A stretch of DNA of 64,000 bases. It comes from Thysanoteuthis rhombus. Taxonomy: Eukaryota > Mollusca > Cephalopoda > Oegopsida > Thysanoteuthidae. Positions 1-11,369 of this stretch are shown piece by piece. The first letter of the stretch is position 1. Every line of letters starts with the position of its first letter. Where the stretch lies: positions 57,719,793 through 57,783,792 of the forward strand of contig OY735213.1 in the NCBI GenBank assembly GCA_963457665.1. Reading direction: 5' to 3'. The notes beneath the pieces are model-generated. The model did not search any database. It had not been told where the DNA came from and saw nothing but the letters and a program-made list of their open reading frames with translations. The position numbers and the translations under genes are program-made.

Positions 1-488
1 ATGCAATGAAGTAGTTTTCCCCCAATTTTTTTCTTGGGAACAAATTTTTTCTAAAAGAAAGCATTCTAAGAAAAATTTTGGTATGTTATCTACAGAGTTC
101 AGGGGGTTTTGGGTGTACAAGGGGGTCCTGTTCGGTCCCCAAACAATTTACCTAATAGCACAACACACTTGGGATAAATCATCCCTCACCAAATGTACCT
201 GCAGATCTCCATTTACTATTGCATTTCTGAACGTATACGTGTATACCTATTTGAAAATGCTAACCCGAATTTCTCCAGTTTTGGATGGTATTTATTTCCT
301 CTTGACTCTGGTCTAATGTAGCAAATGCAAATGTATATACACACATATATACACACATATATACTCACATCCATGCAAACACAAACTCTATCTCTCTCTC
401 ACCTTCTTATTCTCATAGATATATGCACAAACATACACATTTACTTATGGATGCATTGGCAGACATTTGTGAATAAGTCTCTATACAT
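1..488. other. AT-rich DNA with no recognisable gene
   Basis: Two short open frames here lack any recognisable domain. A run of ACACATATAT units near 340-375 and a short CT stretch near 390-400 are simple sequence. Nothing else is seen before the LINE fragment that follows. Confidence 0.5.
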
Positions 489-780
489 TCAAGAGAAGAC
501 AGGAGTCAGGGACATCATAGAATCTTTTTAGAATCTCAAATGGCAATAGGCTGGCCATGTTGCAAGAATGGCAGACAAACAATGGACATTGCGACTCATG
601 ACATGGATCCCCAGAGATCCTATGTGCAACCAAGGCAGGCAGAATATTAGATTGAGAGACAAACTAGACAAATTCAGAAAGTACTGGCTCCACGACGCCC
701 ATGATAGAGAAGTGAGACAAGTTCTGGGGAAGGTCTATGTCTAATGATGGATATTAAGAGACTAATGATTATAATGATGA
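489..780 (+). pseudogene. RTE-like LINE 3' fragment
   Basis: This is the 3' end of an RTE-type non-LTR retrotransposon, a class whose single protein combines an endonuclease and a reverse transcriptase. The sequence begins at a degraded EKTGVRDIIES peptide and continues through the segment with the CATGGATCCCCAGAGATC motif. It then reads through the equivalent of a KFRKYWLHDAHDREV peptide and ends with AAGAGACTAATGATTATAATGATGA. Frameshifts and stops are present, so no protein is made. The ATGATG-like tail is typical of RTE 3' ends. It is strongly 5' truncated, as is usual for LINEs. Confidence 0.75.
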
Positions 781-1058
781 AGTCTTATCGGTGCCCAAAC
801 CTCTACATCCTAGTGGCTAAAAATTTTGACCTCTGGGGTTCCTACAGATTTATTTGGGATTTATCTATTTCTAAAAAAAAATCAGTGGAAGTACCAATGA
901 CCAAGCCAACAGAAGGTTCTAGAAGGGACTAAATGATCATGTTTGAGGGTTTTTTCAAGGTAGTCTGCAACAGGGAGAAATCTCTATCAAATATCATTTG
1001 CCTTCCTGTGTTGCTATATTTGAACTTCTTCCCCGAGCAATGCCAGATATCCCTTCTA

Positions 1059-1059
<1 letters not shown>

Positions 1060-1109
<50 letters not shown>

Positions 1110-1144
1110 ATATATATATATATGTGTATATGTATATATATATA

Positions 1145-1238
<94 letters not shown>

Positions 1239-1243
1239 TATAT
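1060..1243. repeat. (TA)n microsatellite with TG interruptions
   Basis: Almost pure alternating TA for about 180 bp, broken by a few TGTG steps. The tyrosine/isoleucine open frames seen on both strands here are artefacts of the repeat. Confidence 0.95.
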
Positions 1244-1616
1244 TTGAATAATTCCCCGAAATTGTGCCATGTTAAACAACTGAAGATCCGCTCATGATGA
1301 ATTAACTTAATTTTCATTGTAAAACTGAGACCTTATTGCTCACAGCCATGGAAATTGTTTTTTTTTCTTTTTTAAAATCATTTTCTTTTCTTAGTAGAAT
1401 GTTTTTCTTGAGATTTGGACAACTAACTTGCATCGTAAACATGTGGTAGGATTAACTTAGCTGGAGGGGGAACAGGAAGGGAAATTTGGACAACTCACTC
1501 GCGGGGCGTACACATGGTTGTACGGATGAATGAATGCAGAAGCAATTAGGAGAATTTTAGTTTACATGGTTAGATTACAGCTGTAAAGCTTTAAAGAACT
1601 ATATATATACAATTGC

Positions 1617-2250
1617 AGACCAATGGGGGTGAGGCAGCCCACCCTGGATGACATCATCGGAGGGGGTCACACCAAGAGGACTGCCTTAAAATAGTTTCTT
1701 GGTGATTTCTTCAAATAGTTTTTTGGTAATGCTTTTTTGTAATGAAACATCAGTCTTCCAATATCTCCAAAATTTCTCCATGAATTTCAAAGAAATTTCA
1801 TGAAAGGGTGAAAGAGGGTCGGTTGTACTTTGGGGTGGATCCGGGAATTTTTCTTTGATTGAGAAATATTCCCATTATTTCATTCATCCTTTTTTTCATA
1901 TGTTCATGGTTGTCCGTATTGTATCTCTAAAAGTTCTCAATGAATTACTGTGAAAACTTGTAGAAGGATGATCAAAATCTCATGGAAAAATGAATTACAT
2001 TCTAATTAAAAACATTTTCATAGTTTCCTGACTTATTTTCTTCATCCTATCTCACGAAGTTAGAACTGAAAAATTGAAAACTTAGGAAGAATAGAATTGT
2101 TAGTAAATGTTGGCTTATGCCATCACATCGAATATTATGGGAGAATCATGATGAATAATGTATAATGTAGATCATCAAAATTCTAAATATCCTGGGAAGA
2201 AAGCTAGATCTTGAAGCGGGCAAGTGATACCACAAGTTCCCACCATAGGC
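1617..2250 (-). repeat. RepD copy 1 (degenerate ~150-bp unit element)
   Basis: This stretch matches 57510-58245 in order. Shared landmarks are AGTTTTTTGGTAAT, GAAATATCTCCA/ATCTCTAAAAG, GGGTGGATCC, GGCTTATGCCAT, GAATAATGTATAA, ATATCCTGGGAAGA and ACCATAGGC. Inside, the same roughly 150-bp motif (stop at a nearby-half-invariant 'ATCTCTAAAAGT..TCAATGAATT') recurs. No coding capacity is seen. The opposite orientation is found at 14.4 and 24.6 kb. Confidence 0.7.
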
Positions 2251-2294
2251 TGGCCAATATATGTATATATGTAAATAGGTACACATAGAAAACC

Positions 2295-2389
2295 CAGTGC
2301 TCTGTGGTCACTCCAAGTTTCATGCCAGTGCAATTATTGACTGTCTGATGATTGTAGAGCATGAAACTTGGAGTTACCACAATGCACTG
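2295..2389. repeat. Inverted repeat (hairpin), 31-bp arms
   Basis: Arm 2295-2325 is the reverse complement of 2359-2389 at 28 of 31 positions, with a 33-base loop. The arms share the core GCATGAAACTTGGAGT. It could be a foldback remnant or a hairpin RNA locus; no flanking promoter is recognised. Confidence 0.8.
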
Positions 2390-2737
2390 AAAAGATTTTA
2401 GAGAGGGCTACATGAGCCTGCCTGAGCGTATTTTCAGGGTAGTGCAGGTCTGCCCTAGGGTAAAATTTGCAATCCTGGGTTGTTATATTTAAGATAGTGA
2501 ACAAAGATGAAGCCATATTGGTTTTCTCAGATTATATATATACAGAAATAAAGTAACATGCATGTTGCTGTCATAAAGTACTTGGTGTTTTGTCTCTTGC
2601 TACTTTACTTGAGGTCATTAGGAGTTGTCCGCTAGTAGAGTGAGTCAAGTTTTATTGATTCTAACATCTCTTTATATATACACATATATGTATATATATA
2701 TTTATGAAAGCTTTATATAATTTGAAACTCTGTTTAG

Positions 2738-2905
2738 AATAACTTCCTGTTATTACATGGAGAATGAATCATTTAACCTAGACAGAATAGATAGAATAAG
2801 TAATTAAAGAAAAATGGGGCTGTTGCTTGAATCAAACCTGCAACCGATAAGGAAGCTAAACACCCTAACGGAAAGATGAAAACCCTAATAACTGCTTTAT
2901 TCCCA
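2738..2905 (-). repeat. tRNA-derived SINE copy
   Basis: On the minus strand there is a B-box-like GGTTTGATTCA (2827-2839 region). It is followed by a body and tail that closely match the SINE at 60.4 kb: CCAT..TTTCTTTAATT, TTATTCTATC..TGTCTAGG, TTAAATG and TGTAATAA. The A box is degraded. SINEs of this class use an internal RNA polymerase III promoter and borrow LINE machinery. Confidence 0.7.
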
Positions 2906-3345
2906 CTCTACTCATCTTGTTTATTCACTGTCCATGTCTCCACAGTTGTTTCTCAACATAGATTATTATGAAATGGATAATGGGGATAAAGTGGTTATTT
3001 GGACTTTGCCTTTCCATCGAGCAGTATAGCTGAATAGGAAGAATGATGCTAAGTTGAAGTGGCTACCAACTTGATCTTTTCTGAATGAAAATGTTCAATT
3101 AATATTCAGATCATCATCATTAATCAGTATAAAAGAACAATGTTTGAAAATATTTTTTGGATGTCCTGCACACATAAAAACAAATCTCTCCAAATTGATA
3201 CATTTTATTACCCAAAAATTCACTGACTACAGCACTTACTAACAACCCCAAAAACTCAGACCTCAGGCTACCAGTACTCCTAAGACTATCAGAGACATGA
3301 TCACAAAATTTCTTTTTGATTCAGCTGATGAGAATTTACAGTAGC

Positions 3346-3930
3346 TGAAAATCTATTTTGAAAAAAGATAAGAACCAAAAGTTCAATGAGGCATCCAGTA
3401 TAAAGTTTAAACACCATTATGGCCAAATCAGGGCAAAGTTTAAACACCATTATGGCCTAATCAGGTCACCCTGAGTTGAAGATAATTTCGGAAGAGAAAC
3501 ATCATATAAAAGAATATATTTTGATCAAGTTTTAAGTGAATCTGGCCCAAAACAACTGAGAAAATTGATTTTGAAACATGAAGTTTAATCGCCATCATTT
3601 CCAGATCATGTGACTCCGATTAAAAGATATTTATAAATCAGAACCATCCTATCAAGGGACATTTTTCCATCAAGTTTTAAGTTTGACTTCAAACAGCCGA
3701 GAAAATTCATTTTAATCAATTTTAAAACGTAAAGTTTAAATACCATTATAGTCAGATTGCAAGACCTTAAATGGAAGATTTTACTATGTAAGAAGCTTCT
3801 TATTGGGAGATACTTTTCTACCAAGTTTCAAGTAAATCTGACCAAAAACAGCTGAGTAACAATATGGGGACAGACCTACCAACCAACTAACCAACTGACT
3901 GACCTATTGACAGACAGACGGACAGAATCA
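3346..3930. repeat. Degenerate ~145-bp tandem repeat (RepG)
   Basis: The phrase 'TCAAGTTTTAAGT..' recurs near 3530, 3670 and 3820, each followed by an 'AACAGC/TGAGAAAATT' phrase. AAAGTTTAAACACCATTATG appears at about 3405 and again 34 bp later as an adjacent duplication. The block ends in a GACAGACAGACGGACAG run. No protein frame is seen. Confidence 0.65.
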
Positions 3931-3959
3931 TATAATGAGAGGCTAGGATGTCTCTAATG

Positions 3960-5229
3960 ATTCGTGAGTTCAATAAAAGTAAATGTACAATTTTTTAATT
4001 AATAATTCGTTCTAGGGTCTTAGTGAATGGTTATTTTATTTAATGAGTGGTCTTTTAATATGTAATTATAATATTTTTAGCTGTAAAGTTAGCTGGAAAT
4101 TGAAAACTTTAGCCGATTTTAGCCATTTCAAAGATAGTTTCAGCTATAAATAACAATGCATACTTGGCAACACAGCTGAGAATTGAGTCTCAATCAAATC
4201 CTTCAGAAAGGTCTATGTAAAGAACTTAACTATGAAATCTGAAATCATTTTGAGAAACCATCTCTGTCATATGACATGTATCTGTCATTATCTTAATGAT
4301 CATCTTTAGTAGAAGAAACTAAATTCAAAAACACTGTAGCTGATCTTAGGAATGGTGGTTGCCTCTGTTAAGCTGCGTCGCAAATTTAGATGTTTTTCAT
4401 CTAAATCTTGTGTAGATCTAAGAAATTGCTATTAAGATTATTTTTTAGTAAAACAAGTAATAATTTTATTTAACTCATAGTATCAGAATGAGTAACGTTT
4501 TTGATAAATTATGAAATATTCTAATGAAACAAATACTGAGTATTAAAGTCACATTTGATTTATTAATAATATATAATATATTTCCTAGGTTTTAGATATA
4601 CATATCTAGATAATCTAGATATTTTTAGGTGTTTTTAGATGCTTTTTTTGACTCAGTTCTAGATGTAAACTTGAAACTAAAGTTGGCAATAGTGCTGCTT
4701 AGTCTGCTTTGTCCCAGGTTTAGCATTTTGTAACACAAGTTCACTAGTTCCTTCGTTTCAGACTAAATCTCAGACACTCTACACCACTTCCTCTCCTCAT
4801 AATATAACTTCTTTGTAATTGTTCTGTGCAGGATTATTTTCAATTTTCTCTGCTCTGTTTCTCTCTCTAAATAATGGCTGGTTAAGAATTGGTTTTTTAT
4901 GGCATCCATTCATAAGAATAATTAACTTAATTTAAGATTAAGCTAATTCTCTTTGAAAAGTTTTTCCCACGATTAGCTTCTCTCTCCCGTCCTAACACTC
5001 TCTCCTGACACACACACACACACACACACACTACACATACATGCACACACACAAACACTTATATATATAGATATACATCAATCATTTCATATCCTAACGA
5101 GATGAAAAAGCATTTATTTCACACAAATATTCATTTTTCAAAATGTATTCAATTCAGGTTATCAACAGGGAATGCGGTTGGAAAACCATGTAAATTTTCA
5201 GGCAAATCAGCCAAAGGGTTTCCATTCGC
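3960..5229. other. AT-rich stretch, no gene recognised
   Basis: Short palindromic TAGATATACATATCTAGA/TCTAGATA clusters occur near 4590-4625. A (CA)n run lies at 5009-5031. Near 4085-4175 there is TTAGCC..TTTTAGCCATTT..GGCAACAC, which faintly resembles RepH. No open frame of note. Confidence 0.5.
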
Positions 5230-5410
5230 TGATGCATGAAGCCAATATCTTCTGAACTTGTTTAAATTGTCACACCATCTTATTTTTTGGATTGCCACAA
5301 TTTCAGATATGATCTCTGGGGATCCACATTGTGAGTCACGATGTCCACCAGTTGTCTAACATTCTTTCAATATGGCCTACCCATTGCTGTTTGTGATGTT
5401 GAACACATTT
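5230..5410 (-). pseudogene. RTE-like LINE 3' fragment
   Basis: On the minus strand this carries the conserved segment around GGATCCCCAGAGATCAT and GGACATCGTGACTCACAATG. The 3' coding remnant for a KFRRYWLHASA-like peptide lies toward lower coordinates. It is short and interrupted, so it is a dead fragment of the same LINE family found at 27.9 and 49.5 kb. Confidence 0.7.
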
Positions 5411-5497
5411 CATGACACCTGAAAAAGGATTTAGATAAAGAAAGGCTGGAACATTGTGGTAACAACAAATGCAATAAAATAAAGAATGAATTCAACA

Positions 5498-5915
5498 GGT
5501 CTGGTTAGTCATTCGATAGAAACATGCCCAATGTCTTTGAGTGGTGATCAATCAAAAAACTGGAATGAGAGGTGATCAAGGAATGTTACTTCTTTCGCCT
5601 TTTGTTGGCTCACTGAAAAGTTTGAATTTTCAAAAAGCAAGTGGGCTCAAACTGGTGACCAATTTAGCAAAGACTTACATTGTAAATTGCCCCCACCCCT
5701 AAAAATTATTTTGGGAGGGAATTTCTAAGAAACAAAAGAATTTTTTTTTTCTAGACATGATGAGGAGTATAAGTTTTAAATTCCAGCCATCTAGCTATAT
5801 TGTTCCAGCCTGTACACATTATACTCATCCGGTCATCCAGACTCAACTTGAAAACTGAAGAAACCTATTTAGAAAGTTTTGCTGACATTTTTAGTTTACA
5901 GTTCCTAATAGTCTC
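5498..5915 (+). repeat. RepA copy 1
   Basis: RepA is the main private repeat here. In order it has: GGTCTGGTTAGTCA at the start, TGATCAAT twice around an AATTGGAAAAA phrase, CACCTTTTGTTGGGCAGTGA, AAAAAGTCTGAATTTTCAAA, ACTTACATTG(T/C)AAATTG, CCCCACTAAAAACCT, TAGACATAATAAGGAGTA, CAGCC..CTAGCT, a GATACATACATA segment, and GAAAACTGAAGAAACCTATG..GACAGTTT..TTTCTAA at the end. This copy has all of these in diverged form. No open reading frame is conserved across copies. Confidence 0.85.
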
Positions 5916-6004
5916 AACCATTTTGCACCTACAGATAAATGATCATAAAATATCTCAGAACTAAACACATGATACTATTATGTCAGCATAGTCATAAACT
6001 TTCA

Positions 6005-6440
6005 ATAAGAAACTGTCAACCAAAACTGTCAACACAGGTTTCTTTCAGTTTTCAAGTTGATCTAGCTGGTTATGTATGTATGTATTTATCATGCTTACAG
6101 GGAGTACCAATGGAGCAAGAGGACTGAACATTTACTCCCTGTTATGAATGGAAAATTTTTTTTTTCTTTTCAAAATTCCTTCTATAGAAACTTTTTTAGA
6201 ATTGGGGTTTAGTTTGCAATGCAAGTTTATGCTAAATCAATTTCTTTCATTCTGCATCCACTTGTTTTTTTTGAAGATTTAGAACTTTCTAATGATCACC
6301 ATTCAACAAAAGGTGAGCGAAGTACCTCATTTATTACTTACCCACTTTTCTTTTCTTTTTAAATAATTAACCCCAAATACAGCATGTTGCCAAAAGACCT
6401 TGCTTGTCGAGTGGTTTCTATTGACTGACTTACTAGGCCT
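6005..6440 (-). repeat. RepA copy 2
   Basis: Full-length reverse-oriented copy, from GAAACTGTCAACCAAAACTG to GGTTTCTATTGACTGAC. It lies 90 bp from copy 1 in opposite orientation, so the pair could fold back. Confidence 0.85.
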
Positions 6441-6914
6441 GTTTTGGCTTATATTAACTATAAACATAATGATGAAAGTAATGCAATATGATTTGAAGAT
6501 CACGTTGAAGAGAAAGCTTGTTGATTTTGTTATTTCTGCAAAGAAATCTATTCTTAAAGATAAGACTACGCAATGATTTATTCCAATTTAGGACTTTACT
6601 ATTGATACATTTTGATTCAATAATTTTTATATCACTAATTTCAAGTGATCGATTATGATGACGGCGACAACACAATTCAAAATGATTGTGTAAAGAAATA
6701 TCATATTTGAAAGCTGTTTTATTTTTGATAGCAATTGAGTTTAAAAATATTTCTGTTTTATTCCAATGTAACACTGATAACACTGAAGATTTATTTTTCG
6801 AATGTTATTAATATCATTTTGGAGGATTAATTTGACAAAATATTGACTTCTATAAAACATCAGACGGAAACGTGATTCTTTTTTAAAAAAAGGTTATTTG
6901 ACCTGTATTATAAA

Positions 6915-7365
6915 CTTTCACCCAAAAATTTCTACATAGGTTTCTTCAGTTTTCAAGTTTGTCTGGTTGACTGGTTGGCTGACTGGCTATGTATTTTTCA
7001 TGTGCACAAGCCACATAAATAGATCTAGAGGACTGAAATTTTTTCAATATTCACTCCTTATTATGTCAAGAAAAAGGTTTTTGAATTTTGAAAATTATTC
7101 CCCCTCCCCCATAACGTTTTTTTTAGTTGGAGGGTTCAATTTTCAATGCAGTTTTATGCTAAGTTGGTCCCTCTTTTATATCCAAGCGTTTTTTGAATGT
7201 TCACAAATTTTCAAAGATTGCTGCCCAACAGAGGAAGGAAATGGAGGGACTTATTGGTAAACATTACCCCCTTTTTCCAATGTTTAATTGATCACCCCCA
7301 ACATGGCATGCTGCCAAAATAGGTTGGCCATGTGACTATTTCTATAGAGTGGCTAACCAGAACTG
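6915..7365 (-). repeat. RepA copy 3
   Basis: Full-length minus-strand copy, from the TTCTTCAGTTTTCAAG phrase to TGATCACCCCCAACATGGCA and TGGCTAACCAGA. A 32-bp segment inside it (7234-7265) recurs exactly at 8445-8476. Confidence 0.85.
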
Positions 7366-7547
7366 TTAACTTTATTATTCAATCTACTCATCCTTATTGA
7401 ACACTCATGTTGCCAAGATTCACAGTATCTGCTGGCGTATAAGTTGACCTTTTAAGCATAAAGCATTATCCCTAATGGATCATTTTAGTCTGTTTAAAGC
7501 TTATCAACTTGGCAGTCTGATGGACACAATGCTGCCTTTTTTTATTG

Positions 7548-7667
7548 CTGAGTCAACCTATGCCGCAAATATTGGACTAACCCTGAACTGAGTCGACCGA
7601 TCCTGCAAATATTGGACTAAACTTGAACTGAGTCATCCTATCCAGCAAATATTGCACCTACCCAGAA
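7548..7667. repeat. 40-bp unit tandem repeat, 3 copies
   Basis: Three consecutive 40-bp units begin at 7548, 7588 and 7628. Each starts CTGAGTC and contains GCAAATATTG. No length change occurs between units. Confidence 0.9.
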
Positions 7668-7814
7668 TTTACACCTTAGTTTTAGGGCTGAATTATACAC
7701 CGGCAAAACCATTCATTTTTTTTTTTTACTGTTTTTATCGAACACCTTCCCTCAACAATTCACAGGTTTTTAATCTAACCATTAGGTTTTCAAAATCAAT
7801 TATAAAAGTTGTTC

Positions 7815-8115
7815 TATACCAACATTTTTGGGTTGGGAGTGATGAATTAAAAATTTGAAAAAAAGGTGATCAATGAATATTACTCCTCTCATCTTTTGTT
7901 TGAGCAGTGGTCACTAAAAAAGTCTGAATTTAAAAAAAAAACATACAAAAAAAATATAACAAAGTGTAGATATTTAAAATTTCAGCCCCCTAGTTTTATA
8001 AGTGCCATCTATAGGCATGATATAGCCAACCAGAAAGCCAGAATAACTGAATAAAAGGCTGAAGAAACCTATGTTCTGGAGACAATTTTGATTGACGGTT
8101 TTTAATAAATTTCAA
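7815..8115 (+). repeat. RepA copy 4, internally shortened
   Basis: Starts within the family at CCAACATTTTTGGGTTGG and keeps GGTGATCAATGAATA and CACTAAAAAAGTCTGAATTT. The TTACATTGCAAATTG..CCCC block is deleted before ATTTCAGCCCCCTAG. It ends in GAAGAAACCTATG..TTGACGGTTT. Confidence 0.8.
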
Positions 8116-8444
8116 CAAAGATGTGCAAAGATAGCTGTTCTCAAAATCTTTAGTGTACGTTGTTATAATAGACGAGTTGATTCCCAAATGAAAGGTTGGT
8201 AAAAAGATTCATAGGTTTTTTAGTTGATATAATATCTGAATGTATTTCCCTAGAAAAGCTACACTGAGTAAGTGCTTTGCATTCAGTGGTAAGATGTTGG
8301 TTGTTTGATGTACAGTACTGAAGTTTACCACGAAGAATGCTTTTCTGTTGCTATCTTAGCCTGAGTATATGATTTAATTAATATCTCTATTGACAGCAGA
8401 AGCAGAAAGTAAATCTTTTTATCGTTACCTGAAGAGTTTTTAAA

Positions 8445-8476
8445 GAAGGAAATGGAGGGACTTATTGGTAAACATT
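8445..8476 (+). repeat. 32-bp exact repeat of 7234-7265
   Basis: Identical to part of RepA copy 3 (core GGAAATGGAGGGACTTATTG) but with no other RepA sequence around it. Confidence 0.9.
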
Positions 8477-8479
8477 TTT

Positions 8480-9359
8480 GTTTGCTGGCTTCTTCTTGAG
8501 CATTATTGTTGTGTTCTTGTTGAAGTTATCTGATGTACAATTGGGACAAGCTTGTTGATCAGTACTGAGAAGAGCCATAAAAAGACAAACAACTTCACAA
8601 ATTACATTTTGTCAGCTAAATGGCTCTTTGCCATTATCATTGTTCTTGCGTACTGAGAATCATGAAGTGTAAAGCAAGCAACCAGTTATATCTTGCCTAC
8701 AGGTGAATAGAAAACGATTTAGAAAAAAAAAAAACGAAGATTTGTTGGCCAGATACGTTTTGCTTCTTATTTTCTCTCCACATCTTTACCTATTTAGGGC
8801 CAGGAAGAGTCAATTGCTTAACAATTACAGATTTTCTTCTTTTTTTTTTCTGTAGGTCGGGAGATACGACTAGAGGACCTTCTTGTTTTCTATCTTCAGC
8901 AAAACAAAAATATAAAAACATATTTAGATGCAAAGAAATGCTACTTAGCACTAAGAGGTATATTGTTGATTCAGGATATAAGCAAGTATTCAATTGCCAA
9001 ATCTTTCAGTTGAAACAATATGTCTTTACCCATTCGTAGCAGTCTGATACTACAAAGTGATAGAAGAAGAAAAAAAGTCTTTGTTCCATTCTTCCCATTG
9101 ATAACAATTTTCCTACTGTTGTTTTTACGACTATTAATCTGAAGAGGTTTCAGGCAATATCAATTTAAGCTGTGACACTTTACGTGCGTTAATACAGAAC
9201 GTCTCTTAATGATTATTGGGAAAATTCTTCTCTTTAGATTATTTCAATGAAAGACAACATCACCAATTCATCAATTCTTGTGAAGAAACAGAACATTTAA
9301 CGCTTAATCTTTACAGAAAATCTTTGTCAAGACTCAAAATGAGTGGTTTGTGGGGATCA
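8480..9359. other. No gene recognised
   Basis: AT-rich sequence with poly(A)/poly(T) tracts and only short open frames without family features. Confidence 0.5.
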
Positions 9360-9383
9360 ATAATACATACATACATACACACG

Positions 9384-9452
<69 letters not shown>
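9360..9452. repeat. (CATA)n/(TA)n microsatellite
   Basis: ACATACATAC steps lead into about 60 bp of pure TA. Confidence 0.95.
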
Positions 9453-9454
<2 letters not shown>

Positions 9455-9627
9455 TTCTTTTGTGTTCACGTTGTATGAATATATGAGTCAACATACAAAC
9501 CCAGATGAGAAAACATCTAAATGTATTTATATACATATGTCTATGTAAACATACATTCAAAGGCAATCATACAAATGTACATAAACCCATGAATATCTTA
9601 ATACCAATTTAAGCATGTACAGGTAAG

Positions 9628-9630
<3 letters not shown>

Positions 9631-9677
<47 letters not shown>

Positions 9678-9690
9678 TATATATATATGT
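9631..9690. repeat. (TA)n microsatellite
   Basis: Pure AT alternation followed by GTATGCATGTTTATTTGTGTG simple sequence. Confidence 0.95.
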
Positions 9691-9699
9691 ATGCATGTT

Positions 9700-10675
9700 T
9701 ATTTGTGTGTGTATGAGGATATGTGATGTATATATATTTATACACACATGTACTTGAGCCATTGTAGACCATTGACAATATTGTTGTCTTCCAGAAATGT
9801 ACTCATTGCCGAAAAAAAGGCAACTATTAAGATATGCTGATTGAATTAAGAGAACTACTGTGACAGATGAAAGCTGACAATGTCGCAGCATCCAAAATTT
9901 TTGTATCGATCCTATCAGAAGAAATGGACTATCTTCTTTTCCATCGGAGTACCTCTTTCCTACTTTACCAATAAAAAAAAACAGACCTTGATCCTCAGGA
10001 AACAAACTTGAAAAAAAGGAGAGACAACAACTAGGAAAAAAAGTAAATAAACTCAAAGAGAAAAATGCGTGTACAAAAACAAATTGTCCACGTCCATCTT
10101 TATTATATATACATTCAAAATGAGATTAGCGTCCCACCATCAGTAACAAATTAGGTCCTTTCTTGAAGCTATTAACGGACGAGACATTTGAAGGCAAAAC
10201 TACAGGATCTCACCGAGAAGTACACAAGTTGTTGCTGTTAATTGAATATAGGCATCTCCTACTTTTCCAAAGTTTGCTTTATGCCACTTTTTTACTTTTA
10301 CGAGAAATAGCGTACACTATTTTTTAACAGCAAGCCATAAAAGTAAACCAAGCATCCTCCTTTTGTGTCTCCTACATCCCAATATCTTGTTCTATCTAGC
10401 AGCCAAACTTCTGATGACTCAACCTAACGTACCATCATAATTTCTTGATTTGAAAATGCTCATTAATTTTTATCATAGAGATCAGTGGTACTTGCTACTT
10501 CACTTTATGTCATTCACTCAGCCTATGAAAGGTATTTATAGGAACGCTCTAATCTTTGATCCTGGGAGAAACGTGCACTACATTTACCCGAAAAAGAGAC
10601 TTCCGTGGTGTGGGATGTGAGTTCAAGTCTGATCAAAATCTATTTATTCATTTGCAATTTTGTGCCGTTTCTGCT
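9700..10675. other. No gene recognised
   Basis: A 152-codon minus-strand open frame (9598-10056) includes the neighbouring TA repeat and has no recognised domain. A GAGTTCAAGTCTG phrase near 10620 resembles a tRNA B box but has no supporting A box. Confidence 0.45.
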
Positions 10676-10679
10676 AATA

Positions 10680-10978
10680 TAGTGATCCTCAAACTTTAAC
10701 AACTCATGGAACCATTTTTTTAAATGATTAAATTTTGTAGAAAACACGTTTCTTCTCTACATATATACATTTTCATATGTATGTAACTATTGAATTAGGG
10801 CTTTGTTCATGGGATTATTCAAATGTGTATAAACCCAAATGTGAAAGCCGTGAAGGGATCTTTCTTGTAATGGAGAATTATCAAGTATTCTACAAAAATG
10901 TTACATTATTTTGCAGAACCCTTGGAAAGGTTCTGCAGAACACAGTTTGAATACCTTTGCTCTAGTGATCAAAGTGTA
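10680..10978. mobile_element. Possible non-autonomous hAT-like element
   Basis: The left edge reads AGTGATCCTCAAACTTT and the right edge, reverse complemented, reads CACTAGAGCAAAGGTATTCA..AACTGTG, with a GGAACC/GGTTCT pair inside. This resembles the AGTGGTTCTCAAAC-type ends of hAT-derived elements. No transposase is present. The target duplication is not clear. Confidence 0.35.
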
Positions 10979-11369
10979 TATCAAACCAGATGATTGTGAT
11001 AGAAATTAACAATAATAAGATAGAGAAAACCTGTAATAAGATGATAATAGCAAAAATGTTTCATATATAAAAATCTCTTTCTCAAGTTATGTCGTTTGCA
11101 TTCTGTAGTCTTGAATCTCAGAAAGGTGATCTCACATTATATTTATTACAAAGTGTTGATGATTAACTCTTAAATCCATTTTAGTAAATAGAAAAATTAA
11201 TTCAAAGGGGAGGGGTAATTTTTGATTGGAGTTACCTCCTTTGTGCAATTCGGTAATTCAAAAATATTTTTCTTCAAGTCAATTCCTCAAAAAGTTCCAT
11301 TTTTTTCAAAAACCCTTTTCTTTAGAGATAGTTCCACAGCAGATACAAACAGTCTTTGAATGGAAGTCT

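Noticed and set aside
929..1317. Open frames of 85-116 codons made of Tyr-Ile-Tyr-Ile
   Set aside because: They are translations of the (TA)n microsatellite on both strands. The same applies to the frames over 9.4, 9.6, 32.2, 45.2, 53.3, 53.6, 55.4 and 61.0 kb.
6454..6783. 109-codon minus-strand frame as a gene
   Set aside because: No recognised domain and AT-driven composition; such lengths occur by chance in AT-rich DNA.
9598..10056. 152-codon minus-strand frame as a host gene
   Set aside because: A third of it is microsatellite and the rest shows no domain, splice signal or codon preference that I can see.
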